From Streptomyces sp. AC1-42W (GTDB taxonomy: Bacteria; Actinomycetota; Actinomycetes; Streptomycetales; Streptomycetaceae), in assembly GCF_003248355.1 (NCBI RefSeq), contig NZ_QKWY01000001.1, forward strand, positions 1,260,001-1,324,000: DNA of 64,000 nucleotides, in the 5' to 3' direction. Shown here piece by piece: positions 54,466 to 62,271 of this stretch. The notes under the pieces were generated by a model. That model searched no databases and had not been told where the DNA came from. It was given only the letters and a program-made list of their open reading frames with translations. Within the stretch, counting starts at the first letter, position 1. Every line of letters begins with the position of its first letter. The position numbers and the translations under genes are program-made.

Positions 54466-54514
54466 GCGAGAAGCGGCTTTCACCTTCGAAGTGAAGGTGA
54501 AAGCCGCTTCTCGC
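54466..54514. terminator. Long hairpin terminator after rdgB
   Basis: A perfect 21-bp stem (54466-54486 with 54494-54514) has a 7-nt loop. It lies next to a tRNA transcribed the other way. Confidence 0.9.
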
Positions 54515-54517
54515 TTG

Positions 54518-54592
54518 TGAGCCCGGTGGGATTTGAACCCACGACACACTGATTCTAAGCCAGCGCCCTCTAGCCTGCTGGGGTACGGGCTC
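54518..54592 (-). tRNA. tRNA-like gene with UAG anticodon (leucine codon CUA), class-I fold
   Basis: The reverse strand has a perfect 7-bp acceptor (GAGCCCG/CGGGCTC), discriminator A, a perfect T-arm (GTGGG-TTCAAAT-CCCAC) and an anticodon loop CTTAGAA, with UAG at 54555-54557. That anticodon reads CUA leucine. But leucine tRNAs have a long variable arm and this one has about 5 nt, and its D-stem has only three good pairs. CCA is not encoded. It is either an unusual tRNA with a specialised role or a mischaracterised isoacceptor. It is not bldA (which reads UUA). Confidence 0.65.
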
Positions 54593-54604
54593 CCGCAACC
54601 CACT

Positions 54605-55435
54605 CTACTGTGTGGTGGCACGCCTCTTCGAGAAAGTCGCCGTTTGGCTGTGGCGCGAAGGGCAGAGATAGCGCAGATTGGCTTGGCGGTCGTCGGCACG
54701 GTTCCCGTTGATGTGGTCGATCTCCAGCACGAGGCGTTTCCCTCGCCACGACTCGCCGGTTCCGCACACCGCGCACGCACGCGGCAGCCCCACGTCGTCC
54801 AGTGCGCGTCTCAAGAGGGACGTCCGTGTCCGGGATGCGCCATCCCTCAGGACAAGGATCTCGTCAGCCCCTTTGCGACTTGGGGAGCGCGTTCCCGCCG
54901 AGTGGCCCTGGCCGACGAAGTGGGCGGTCGACAGCTGGTACTTTTCGATGTCTCGCTTCAGGCGGATGCGGGCGCCGCCGTTGTTGACTTGCCCCAACAC
55001 CTCCAGTACGGCGGCGAGGCTGCGGGATTCGGCGACTGCGGCCTCCAGTTGGTCGCGCGGGACCGAAGGCGCCCCCTGCCTGTGTCCGCTCGTGAAGTGG
55101 GACGTGTCTATACCGAGCCGATCGAGCTTCGCCCGTACATATCCGTACGGGCTGTCGCTCGGCGGCAGTCCCATGTACTCGAACATCCCTCTGATACTGC
55201 ACGAGTTGGCGGCCGCTTCGGCGAGAAGTGCGGCCGGGTAGGCCGTGCGCGGCCGTTCGGGGAGAGGCTCATCCACGAAGTGGGAGGTGTCGATGCCGTA
55301 GTGCCGGAGCCGATCGCGTACGTATCGGCAGGTTCGGCTGCCAAGCGGTCCGTCGAGCCGACGCACCAGATCGACCAGGCTGGTCGCCGTGGCTGCGGCC
55401 TTTTCGAGGCGACTGCGCGTGTATGTGCCGCTCAT
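54605..55435 (-). CDS. HNH endonuclease with three DTSHF-type repeats
   Basis: This 276-residue protein ends with an HNH nuclease domain: CAVCGTGESWRGKRLVLEIDHINGNRADDRQANLRYLCPSRH. The first ~200 residues hold three copies of a ~55-residue unit that ends in GIDTSHF, GIDTSHF and QLSTAHF, each preceded by a helix-turn-helix-like stretch (for example LVDLVRRLDGPLGSRTCRYVRDRLRHY). The repeats resemble DNA-binding modules. It overlaps the previous paralogue by 4 bp. The tRNA gene begins 12 bp downstream of its stop. The reading frame extends upstream but the ATG at 55435 coincides with the overlap. Confidence 0.82.
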   Translation of the reverse strand: MSGTYTRSRLEKAAATATSLVDLVRRLDGPLGSRTCRYVRDRLRHYGIDTSHFVDEPLPERPRTAYPAALLAEAAANSCSIRGMFEYMGLPPSDSPYGYVRAKLDRLGIDTSHFTSGHRQGAPSVPRDQLEAAVAESRSLAAVLEVLGQVNNGGARIRLKRDIEKYQLSTAHFVGQGHSAGTRSPSRKGADEILVLRDGASRTRTSLLRRALDDVGLPRACAVCGTGESWRGKRLVLEIDHINGNRADDRQANLRYLCPSRHSQTATFSKRRATTQ

Positions 55436-56058
55436 GCCGTCCTCGCGCGGTTGCGCCCGCGGTACGTGTCGGTCGCCGCGTGGCAGTTCGGGCACAGGAT
55501 GCGGAGATTCGTCGGACGGTTGTCCCACCAGTCGCCGTTGATGTGATCGACTTCGAGCCGAAGCGGCTGTCCCTGCCACTCGCCCGGGTTGCCGCACTCC
55601 GCGCACACGTCGATCACCCCCGTGCGTGCCAGCGCTCGGCGCAGCCGTTCGCCGGGAATCCGGCCGTTCTGCGGGTCGCCGAGAACAAGAGGGTTTCCCC
55701 GTGTGCCCTTCGGGCGGCGTGGTGGTGTGTGCACGAAGTGGGAGGTGTCGATGCGGAGAGCGGCGATGCGGCGGCTGATGTGCGTGTGGTTTCCGCCCAC
55801 CGGATTGATGCCGAGACGGCGTACGACCTCCGCCACGCTCGTGGAACGGGCCACCAGATCGCGCAGCACCTCTTCTGTGTGACGCACTCTCGTATCGGCG
55901 AAGTGCGATACGTCCACACCCCACTCCGCCACCTTCTGCCGCAGGTAGCTTCGCGTTCCCGGCGTCGGTGTCCCACCGCACCACCGCACGGCATCATTGA
56001 TGTTCGTCGTCATGCGCGCCGCCTCTTCGAGCAGCTCGCGTGTATAGCGAACTGGCAT
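55432..56058 (-). CDS. HNH endonuclease with two DTSHF-type repeats, tandem paralogue
   Basis: This 208-residue protein has the same plan as the next gene but two repeat units (ending GVDVSHF and RIDTSHF) before its HNH domain: CAECGNPGEWQGQPLRLEVDHINGDWWDNRPTNLRILCPNCH. Both zinc-type CxxC pairs and the central DHING are intact. The two genes are translationally coupled (ATGA overlap), so they act together or are a recent duplication. Homing, phage-defence or restriction-like roles are possible; nothing in the sequence decides. The G+C content is a little below its neighbours. Confidence 0.82.
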   Translation of the reverse strand: MPVRYTRELLEEAARMTTNINDAVRWCGGTPTPGTRSYLRQKVAEWGVDVSHFADTRVRHTEEVLRDLVARSTSVAEVVRRLGINPVGGNHTHISRRIAALRIDTSHFVHTPPRRPKGTRGNPLVLGDPQNGRIPGERLRRALARTGVIDVCAECGNPGEWQGQPLRLEVDHINGDWWDNRPTNLRILCPNCHAATDTYRGRNRARTA

Positions 56059-56139
56059 GTGCCTCCCCGTTCCGGCCATTCGTTCGTGGCCTCGTACGGA
56101 GTAACGAAGCCGTGATCGGGGAGTCACGTTCGACAGGGG

Positions 56140-57636
56140 TCAGAATTTGGGGTCCGGGGTTTGGGAGGCGACCAGTTCTTCTGCTTCTTCCGGGGTTTCC
56201 ACCGAGGGTGGGGAGCCTGCCAGGGGTTTGTTGGCGGTTTCCTTCATGCAGGCGACCGCGATCACGCCGACCAGGGCCGCCGCCATCGAGTAGTACGCCG
56301 GCATCAGGTTGGAGCCCGAGACGCTGATCAGGGCCGTGATCACCAGCGGGGTCGTGCCACCGAAGATCGACGCGGAGAGGTTGTAGCCCACAGAGAGGGA
56401 GCCGTAGCGGACGTGGGTGGGGAACAGGGCCGGGAGCGCCGCGGACATCGTGCCGAGCATGCAGACCAGGGAGAGGCCCAGCAGCGCCATGCCGATGATG
56501 ATGGCCGGGATGCTGCCCTGACGGATCAGCAGGAACGACGGCAGCGAGAAGATCAGGAAGCCCAGCATGCCGGCCATCAGCAGCGGCTTGCGGCCGAAGC
56601 GGTCCGAGAGCTTGCCGACCTGATTGATGATCAGCATCAGGAACACCATCACGCCGAGCAGGATCAGCAGACCGTGCGTCTCGCTGTAGCCCAGCTCGTC
56701 CGAGAGGTACGTCGGCATGTACGACAGCAGCATGTAGTCGGTGATGTTGTACGCGCCGACCAGGCAGATGCACAGGATCAGCGTCGGCCAGTAGTCCCGG
56801 AAGATCTTGGCGAGGTCGCCCTTGGCCGTGGTCTCCACGCTGTCCGCCGCATCCGTGGCGTGCGCCGTGCCGCCCTCCAGCTTCTGGAAGGCCGGGGTCT
56901 CGTCCAGCCGCAGCCGCAGGTAGAGGCCGACGAGGCCGAGCGGGCCGGCCACCAGGAACGGGACGCGCCAGCCCCAGGAGTTCATCTGGGCGTCGTCCAG
57001 GAGCGCGTACAGCAGCGTCACCAGGCCGGCCGCGCCCACGTAACCGGCGAGGGTGCCGAACTCCAGGAAGCTGCCGAAGAAGCCACGCCGCTTGTCGGGC
57101 GCGTACTCCGCGATGAACGTCGAGGCACCGCCGTACTCGCCGCCCGTCGAGAAGCCCTGGAGCATGCGGAAGAAGATCAGCAGGACCGCGGCCCACACGC
57201 CGATGGTCCGGTGCGAGGGGATGAGGCCGATCGCGAAGGTGCCCGTCGCCATCAGGATCATGGTGAGGGCGAGGACCTTCTTGCGGCCGATCTTGTCGCC
57301 CATCGGCCCGAAGAACATGCCGCCCAGCGGGCGGACCAGGAAGGCGACCGCGAAGGTGGCGAACGAGGACAGCAACTGGGTGGTGTCGTTCCCGGACGGG
57401 AAGAACACATGCCCGATGGTGCCGGCCAGATAGGAGTAGATGCCGAAGTCGAACCACTCCATCGCGTTGCCGAGCGAGGCCGCCTTGACCGCGCGCTTCA
57501 CCGCCCGGTCGTCCGTGACCGTGATGTCCGTGCGCCGGAGCTTCGGGTTCCGGCGCTTGCGGATGGCGCGGAACAGCGCGGGATGGCGTTTGACCGCTTC
57601 CGGGTCGGCCACCTGCTGGGGGGCGGGGCCCGCCAT
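56140..57636 (-). CDS. MFS transporter, metabolite:H+ symporter (ProP/ShiA) type
   Basis: This 498-residue MHS-family protein has about 50 cytosolic residues, then ASLGNAMEWFDFGIYSYLAGTIG, the family start for proline/betaine, citrate, shikimate and similar symporters. RPLGGMFFGPMGDKIGRKKVLALT is motif A, RMLQGFSTGGEYGGASTFIAEYAPDKRRGF the conserved loop, and DRFGRKPLL the second-half motif. The acidic C-tail (SVETPEEAEELVASQTPDPKF split: SVETPEEAEELVA and SQTPDPKF) recalls ProP osmosensors but lacks a clear coiled coil. GGAAAGGA precedes the ATG. Confidence 0.9.
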   Translation of the reverse strand: MAGPAPQQVADPEAVKRHPALFRAIRKRRNPKLRRTDITVTDDRAVKRAVKAASLGNAMEWFDFGIYSYLAGTIGHVFFPSGNDTTQLLSSFATFAVAFLVRPLGGMFFGPMGDKIGRKKVLALTMILMATGTFAIGLIPSHRTIGVWAAVLLIFFRMLQGFSTGGEYGGASTFIAEYAPDKRRGFFGSFLEFGTLAGYVGAAGLVTLLYALLDDAQMNSWGWRVPFLVAGPLGLVGLYLRLRLDETPAFQKLEGGTAHATDAADSVETTAKGDLAKIFRDYWPTLILCICLVGAYNITDYMLLSYMPTYLSDELGYSETHGLLILLGVMVFLMLIINQVGKLSDRFGRKPLLMAGMLGFLIFSLPSFLLIRQGSIPAIIIGMALLGLSLVCMLGTMSAALPALFPTHVRYGSLSVGYNLSASIFGGTTPLVITALISVSGSNLMPAYYSMAAALVGVIAVACMKETANKPLAGSPPSVETPEEAEELVASQTPDPKF

Positions 57637-57817
57637 GGCCGGTTCCTTTCCTCGGCGACTGTTTCAGGAAAGGCTTCTGCGCGGACATGGTGGTCGCAAA
57701 CCGGTTCGGCGAGGGAATGCGATGTCCGTCACACGATTTCGGCCGTACGGCTCAATGGACGGTTCGTTCCGGGCGGGCCGGGAAGAGGCACCGCATTCCC
57801 CCGGAATACCCCGGACG

Positions 57818-58285
57818 TCAGATCTTCAGGTCCTTGATGATCTTCGCGACATGGCCGGTGGCCTTGACGTTGTAGAAGGCGTGCGCGACCTTGCCGTCCT
57901 CGTCGACCACGACGGTGGACCGGATGACGCCCGTCACCGTTTTGCCGTAGAGCTTCTTCTCGCCGTACGCGCCGTACGCCTCAAGGGTCTCCTTGGCGGG
58001 ATCGCCCACCAGCGTGACCTTGAGGTTCTCCTTCTCGCGGAACTTCGCCAGCTTCTCCGGCTTGTCCGGGGAGACCCCGATGACGTCGTAGCCGGCCTCG
58101 GCGAGCAGGTCGAGGTTGTCCGTGAAGTCGCACGCCTGCTTGGTGCAGCCGGGGGTGAGAGCGGCGGGGTAGAAGTAGACGATGACCTTGCGGCCCTTGT
58201 GGTCCGCGAGCGAGACGTCGTTGCCGTCGGCGTCGGGGAGGGTGAAGGCGGGGGCGGTGTCGCCGGTGGTGAGGCGCTCGCTCAT
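57818..58285 (-). CDS. bcp: Thioredoxin-dependent peroxiredoxin BCP
   Basis: This 155-residue thiol peroxidase has peroxidatic Cys47 and resolving Cys52 in TPGCTKQACDF. VIVYFYPAALTPGC and the C-terminal GVIRSTVVVDEDGKVAHAFYNVKATGH match the BCP/PrxQ group. It reduces hydrogen and organic peroxides in the cytosol. GAGGAG precedes the ATG. It is divergent from the DUF3618 gene. Confidence 0.95.
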   Translation of the reverse strand: MSERLTTGDTAPAFTLPDADGNDVSLADHKGRKVIVYFYPAALTPGCTKQACDFTDNLDLLAEAGYDVIGVSPDKPEKLAKFREKENLKVTLVGDPAKETLEAYGAYGEKKLYGKTVTGVIRSTVVVDEDGKVAHAFYNVKATGHVAKIIKDLKI

Positions 58286-58412
58286 GGTTCTCCTCGTTGG
58301 TACGTGGGGTCTACGGGACCGAGCGTAATGGGGGTGCCGCCGGGTGCGGACGCGGTGGAACTGACAGACTGTCGATGAAGGTTTACCGGACGAGGACCAC
58401 GGAGGCGGCGCG

Positions 58413-58733
58413 GTGTCGGATGCCAGGACCCCTGCGCAGATCGAGGCGGACATCATCAGCAGGCGCGAGCAGCTGGCGGTGGTACTCGATGAGATCGGGG
58501 TGCGGGTGCACCCGAAGACGATCATCGGTGACGCGAAGGCGAAGGTGGCCGGAACCGTGGACCGGACGGCCGGCCGCGCGTACGTGGCGGTGAACCGCGC
58601 GGTCTCGGACGTGAAGGCCCAGTTCGTCACCGAGACCGGCAGCCCCCGGCTGGAGCGCGTGATCCCGGCGGCGCTGCTCGCGGCGGGCGTGGTCGGCCTG
58701 GTCGTGGTCTCCTCCCGCCGCAACAAGCGCTGA
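58413..58733 (+). CDS. DUF3618 membrane protein
   Basis: This 106-residue protein belongs to a family of actinobacterial membrane proteins. Its N-terminus TPAQIEADIISRREQLAVVLDEIGVRVHPKTIIGDAKAKVAGTVDRTAG is the DUF3618 signature, followed by a basic helix and one membrane segment near the C-terminus (VIPAALLAAGVVGLVVVSS). A GTG start is supported by CGGAGGCGG upstream. Possibly a membrane-surface or stress protein; not characterised. Confidence 0.85.
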   Translation: MSDARTPAQIEADIISRREQLAVVLDEIGVRVHPKTIIGDAKAKVAGTVDRTAGRAYVAVNRAVSDVKAQFVTETGSPRLERVIPAALLAAGVVGLVVVSSRRNKR

Positions 58734-58821
58734 CGCGGCGCCCCGGCGCTCCCGGCCGGTACGGGCGTGAAGCGCCGCCCCCTCGCGCGTGCGCGGGCCG
58801 CCGCCCGGTAGGTTGCGGGGC

Positions 58822-59160
58822 GTGAGCGAGAACACCGACGACAAGCTGCCCATCCGGATGCTGCACGACCGAGTGCTGGTCCGGTCCGAGTCGCCCGAGG
58901 GCGAGCGGCGTTCCGGCGGCGGCATTCTGATTCCCGCGACGGCCGCGGTCGGCCGGCGGCTGGCGTGGGCCGTGGTGGTGGCGGTGGGGCAGAACGTGCG
59001 CACGGTCGAGCCGGGGGACCGGGTGCTGTTCGACCCGGAGGACCGGGCGGAGGTCGAGGTGCGGGGCGTGGCGTACGTACTGATGCGCGAGCGCGACCTG
59101 CACGCGGTGGCCGCCGACCGGTTCGAGGGCTCGACGGACTCGACCGGCCTGTATCTGTAG
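58822..59160 (+). CDS. Divergent GroES/Cpn10-like co-chaperonin protein
   Basis: This 112-residue protein matches GroES around IRMLHDRVLVRSESPEGERRSGGGILIP and VEPGDRVLFDPEDRAEVEVRGVAYVLMRERDLHAV, but the mobile-loop region between them is partly missing and diverged (TAAVGRRLAWAVVVAVG). No groEL is nearby; Streptomyces keep groES elsewhere. It may be a second, specialised co-chaperonin or a repurposed protein. The GTG start is preceded by GGTTGCGGGG. It lies 88 bp after the DUF3618 gene. Confidence 0.78.
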   Translation: MSENTDDKLPIRMLHDRVLVRSESPEGERRSGGGILIPATAAVGRRLAWAVVVAVGQNVRTVEPGDRVLFDPEDRAEVEVRGVAYVLMRERDLHAVAADRFEGSTDSTGLYL

Positions 59161-59176
59161 TCGCCGAGATGGCGTG

Positions 59177-59221
59177 AAAGGGCCTGGTGACGGCTGTCAC
59201 CAGGCCCTTTGCCTGTTTTTT
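59177..59221 (+). terminator. Canonical terminator after the GroES-like gene
   Basis: A perfect 15-bp stem (59177-59191 with 59196-59210) has a GGCT loop and is followed by GCCTGTTTTTT. Confidence 0.92.
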
Positions 59222-59235
59222 GCTACGGTGGAGGG

Positions 59236-59282
59236 ACCCCGACGAGACGCGCCGTACCGGGTTGGCAAAGACGACGCACCCG
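59236..59282 (+). promoter_or_regulatory. Guanidine-III riboswitch
   Basis: The RNA segment CCCCGACGAG...GCGCCGTACCGGG...GGCAAAGACGACGC matches the ykkC-III/guanidine-III pseudoknot. Stem P1 joins 59238-59241 with 59258-59261, and P2 joins 59249-59255 with 59271-59277, with one C·A mismatch in P2. The second strand of P2 lies outside the P1 hairpin, giving the expected pseudoknot. It precedes an SMR exporter by about 40 nt. Binding guanidinium should free the ribosome site (CGGAGG, 59307-59312) and turn on export. Confidence 0.88.
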
Positions 59283-59319
59283 TGAAGTTCGCGTGTTCTG
59301 ACTCGTCGGAGGTTCTGTC

Positions 59320-59640
59320 ATGGCGTGGGTGCTGCTGATCGTCGCCGGTCTGCTGGAAGTGGCCTGGTCGATCGGGATGAAGTACACCGAGGGGTTCACC
59401 CGGCTGTGGCCGAGTGTGTTCACCGGTCTGGGCATCGTGGCGAGCATGGTGCTGCTGTCGCACGCGGCCCGGACGCTGCCGATCGGTACGGCGTACGGGG
59501 TGTGGGTCGGCATCGGCGCCGCGGGCGCGGCGATCCTGGGCATGGTGGTGCTGCACGAGCCGGTGACGGCGGCCCGGATCTTCTTCGTCTGTCTGCTGCT
59601 GGTGGCCGTCGTGGGGCTGAAGGCCACCTCGGGTCACTGA
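59320..59640 (+). CDS. sugE: SMR-family guanidinium exporter
   Basis: This 106-residue protein of four membrane helices belongs to the Gdx/SugE branch of small multidrug resistance transporters. LLEVAWSIGMKYTEGFTRLWPS carries the essential Glu13 and the branch signature. Its guanidine-III riboswitch upstream makes guanidinium the expected substrate (proton antiport), rather than drugs. The ribosome site CGGAGG lies 7 nt before the ATG. Confidence 0.95.
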   Translation: MAWVLLIVAGLLEVAWSIGMKYTEGFTRLWPSVFTGLGIVASMVLLSHAARTLPIGTAYGVWVGIGAAGAAILGMVVLHEPVTAARIFFVCLLLVAVVGLKATSGH

Positions 59641-59654
59641 CTCGGGTCCGTGAC

Positions 59655-62099
59655 TCAGGCCCGCCCGGCGGGCCGCGCGACGGGGGCGCGGGTGCCGCGG
59701 GGCCCTTCGAGGGTGCCGCCGTCCCCGCCCCCGTCGCCGCCGTCGCCGCCGCCGTCCCCGCCCCCGGTGTCCCCGCCGTCGCCCCCGTCCGTGCCGCCGG
59801 TGTCCGCGCCGCCGTCCGCGGTGCCGCCGCTGTCGGTGCCGCCGTCGGGGGAGTCCGTGGTGCCGGGGGTGGTGCCGGGCGCGGAGGGCGTCCGGGACGG
59901 GGTGGTGGACGGGGTGCGCCGGGGCGTGGCCGAGGGGGTGCGGCGGCCGGTCTCGCCGGGGGCGGTGTCCTCCTCGGTGGGCAGCGCGGTGTCGCCGCTC
60001 TCCTCCTCCGTGTCCAGGTCGAACTCCTCGACCGGGGTGCCGCGCAGGGCGGCGCCGGTGTACTGGGCCCAGGTCTGGGCGGGGGCGCCGCCGCCGTTGA
60101 CGCGGGGGAGCCCGAGCGCGCCGTAGAGGGACTTCTGCGCCCCGGTGTCGGGGTCCTGGCCCATGACGGCGATGACGGTGGCGAGGCCGGGGGTGTAGCC
60201 GGCGAACCAGGCGGCCCGGTCCTCCTCGGCGGTGCCGGTCTTCCCGGCGGCGGGGCGGCCCGCGCCCTGGGCGGCGGTGCCGGTTCCGCCGTCGACGACG
60301 CTGCGGAGGATCGAGGTGGTGGTGTCGGCGGCCTCGCGGCTGACGGCCTGCTTCACCGTGCGGCCGGGGAGCGTGACGTGCTCGCCGTCCTTGGTGACGT
60401 CGGTGACCAGGACGTGGTCGCCGTGCTTGCCGTGGGCGGCGAGGGTCGCGTACGCCTCGGTCATGTCCAGGACGCTGGCGGTGGCGACGCCGAGCGCGAT
60501 GGAGGGGGTGGGGGTGAGGTCGGGGGTGTTCTTCGGGATGCCGAGGCCGATGGCGGTGCGCCGGACCTTCTCGGGGCCGACGTCCTCGGCCATCTGGGCG
60601 TATACGGCGTTGACGGACTTGTCGGTGGCGGTGCGCACGGTGACGGGGCCGTAGTCGACGTCGTCCTCGTTGGCGGGGTCGTAGCCGGTGGGGCCGTCCG
60701 GGCCCTGGACCATGCGCTTGTTGGTGCCGTCGTAGATGGTGCTGGGGGTGATGCGGCGGCCGTCCTGGGTGGTGGAGTCGTTGGCGACGGCGGAGGTGAA
60801 GACGAAGGGCTTGAAGGTGGAGCCGACCTGGTAGTCGCGGCGGGTGGCGTTGTTGACGTACTGCCGGGTGTAGTCGATGCCGCCGTACAGGGCGACGACG
60901 TGGCCGTTGCCGGGGTCGATGGAGGCGCCGCCGACGCGGACGTTGCGGTCGGCCGCGCGTTCGTCGTCGGTCTTGGACATGACCTGGTCGTCGACGGCGG
61001 CCACGAGGGCGCTCTGCTTCTTCTTCTGGAGCGTGGTGGTGATGCGGTAGCCGCGGGTGGCGAGGGTCTTCTCGTCGAGGATGCCGTGGTCCACGAGGTA
61101 GTCGTCGACGGCCTTGACGATGTAGCCGCGCTGGCCGGAGAGGCTGTTGGCCGGTTTGACCGGTCCGGGGACGGGGAAGGTCATCGCCCCGCGCTGCGCG
61201 GGGGTGAGCCACTTCTCCTTGACCATGCCGTCGAGCACGTAGTTCCAGCGGGCGACGGCGGCGGGCTTGTTCTGCGGGTGGGCGACGACGTCGTAGGCGC
61301 TGGGCGCGTTGAGCAGCGAGGCGAGGTACGCGCCTTCGGCGGTGGTGACGTCCTTGGCGTCCTTGCCGTAGTACGCCTGGGAGGCGGCCTGGATGCCGTA
61401 GGCGTTGCGGCCGAAGTAGCTGGTGTTGAGGTAGCCCTCCAGGATCTGGTCCTTGGACTGTTCCCGGTTGAGCTTGATGGCGATGAAGAATTCCTTCACC
61501 TTGCGGACGACGGTCTGTTCCTGGCCCAGGTAGTAGTTCTTGACGTACTGCTGGGTGATGGTCGAGCCGCCCTGCTTGCCCTTGCCGGTGAGGGTGTTCC
61601 AGCCGGCCCGGAACATCGCCTTGATGTCGACGGCGCGTTCGGAGTAGAAGTCGCGGTCCTCGGCGGCGAGGACGGCGTGCTGGACGTTGCGCGGGACCTG
61701 GGCGAGCCGGATGTTCTCGCGGTTGACGTCGCCGTCGCGGGCGATGACGCTGCCGTCCGCGTACAGGTAGACGTTGGACTGGGCGGTGGCGCTGGCGTTG
61801 GCCGCCGGGATGTCCACGAGCTGGTAGCCGGCGACGAATCCGCCGACCAGGAGCAGGGCGATGAGCAGGACGCCGCCGAGGACCATGCGCCAGGTGGGGA
61901 TCAGCCGCCGCCAGCCGGTGCGCCTGGGCCGCCGGGCCTTGCCGGACTTCTTCGCACCGGTGCCGGGGTCGGTGTCGCTACCGGTGCCGGTGCCGTTCGT
62001 GCCGGTGTCGTCGGGGGCCGCGGCGGCGTCGGCAGACCGGTCCCTGGGGGCCCAGCCCGGCGGGCCGGTCTCCCCGTTCTGCTGTGGCTCGTCGCTCAT
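59655..62099 (-). CDS. Bifunctional penicillin-binding protein 1A (class A PBP)
   Basis: This 814-residue enzyme polymerises and cross-links peptidoglycan. A cytosolic Thr/Gly/Asp-rich tail is followed by TM 73-92 (VLGGVLLIALLLVGGFVAGY), the glycosyltransferase domain (Glu147 in EDRDFY, then GGSTITQQYVKN and EFFIAIKLNREQSKDQILEGYLN) and the transpeptidase domain: VGSTFKPF near residue 425, KSVN and KTGTAEE near 620. A long disordered Thr/Pro/Ser/Gly-rich tail ends the protein. GAGGAG precedes the ATG. Divergent from the ABC-2 permeases. Confidence 0.94.
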   Translation of the reverse strand: MSDEPQQNGETGPPGWAPRDRSADAAAAPDDTGTNGTGTGSDTDPGTGAKKSGKARRPRRTGWRRLIPTWRMVLGGVLLIALLLVGGFVAGYQLVDIPAANASATAQSNVYLYADGSVIARDGDVNRENIRLAQVPRNVQHAVLAAEDRDFYSERAVDIKAMFRAGWNTLTGKGKQGGSTITQQYVKNYYLGQEQTVVRKVKEFFIAIKLNREQSKDQILEGYLNTSYFGRNAYGIQAASQAYYGKDAKDVTTAEGAYLASLLNAPSAYDVVAHPQNKPAAVARWNYVLDGMVKEKWLTPAQRGAMTFPVPGPVKPANSLSGQRGYIVKAVDDYLVDHGILDEKTLATRGYRITTTLQKKKQSALVAAVDDQVMSKTDDERAADRNVRVGGASIDPGNGHVVALYGGIDYTRQYVNNATRRDYQVGSTFKPFVFTSAVANDSTTQDGRRITPSTIYDGTNKRMVQGPDGPTGYDPANEDDVDYGPVTVRTATDKSVNAVYAQMAEDVGPEKVRRTAIGLGIPKNTPDLTPTPSIALGVATASVLDMTEAYATLAAHGKHGDHVLVTDVTKDGEHVTLPGRTVKQAVSREAADTTTSILRSVVDGGTGTAAQGAGRPAAGKTGTAEEDRAAWFAGYTPGLATVIAVMGQDPDTGAQKSLYGALGLPRVNGGGAPAQTWAQYTGAALRGTPVEEFDLDTEEESGDTALPTEEDTAPGETGRRTPSATPRRTPSTTPSRTPSAPGTTPGTTDSPDGGTDSGGTADGGADTGGTDGGDGGDTGGGDGGGDGGDGGGDGGTLEGPRGTRAPVARPAGRA

Positions 62100-62271
62100 G
62101 TCGGTGCAGACTCCTCGGCAGCGGTCAGTTCCCCCATAGTGCCCTTTTCTGTCTCATAACCCTCGGAACATCTGCCGAAAAACGGTCGCGGCGGCCGGCC
62201 CGGCCGGGCTAGGGTTCTGCGCTTTGGTGTCCACGCGCGGTGCGGCACCCGTGAGCGGGGAGGCGGTTGCT

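Noticed and set aside
54518..54592. Amber-suppressor tRNA
   Set aside because: A suppressor needs anticodon CUA; this is UAG, which reads the sense codon CUA.
59325..62159. 944-codon forward open frame antisense to PBP1A
   Set aside because: Gly/Val/Ala-rich low-complexity product without any domain; the reverse frame has every class A PBP motif.
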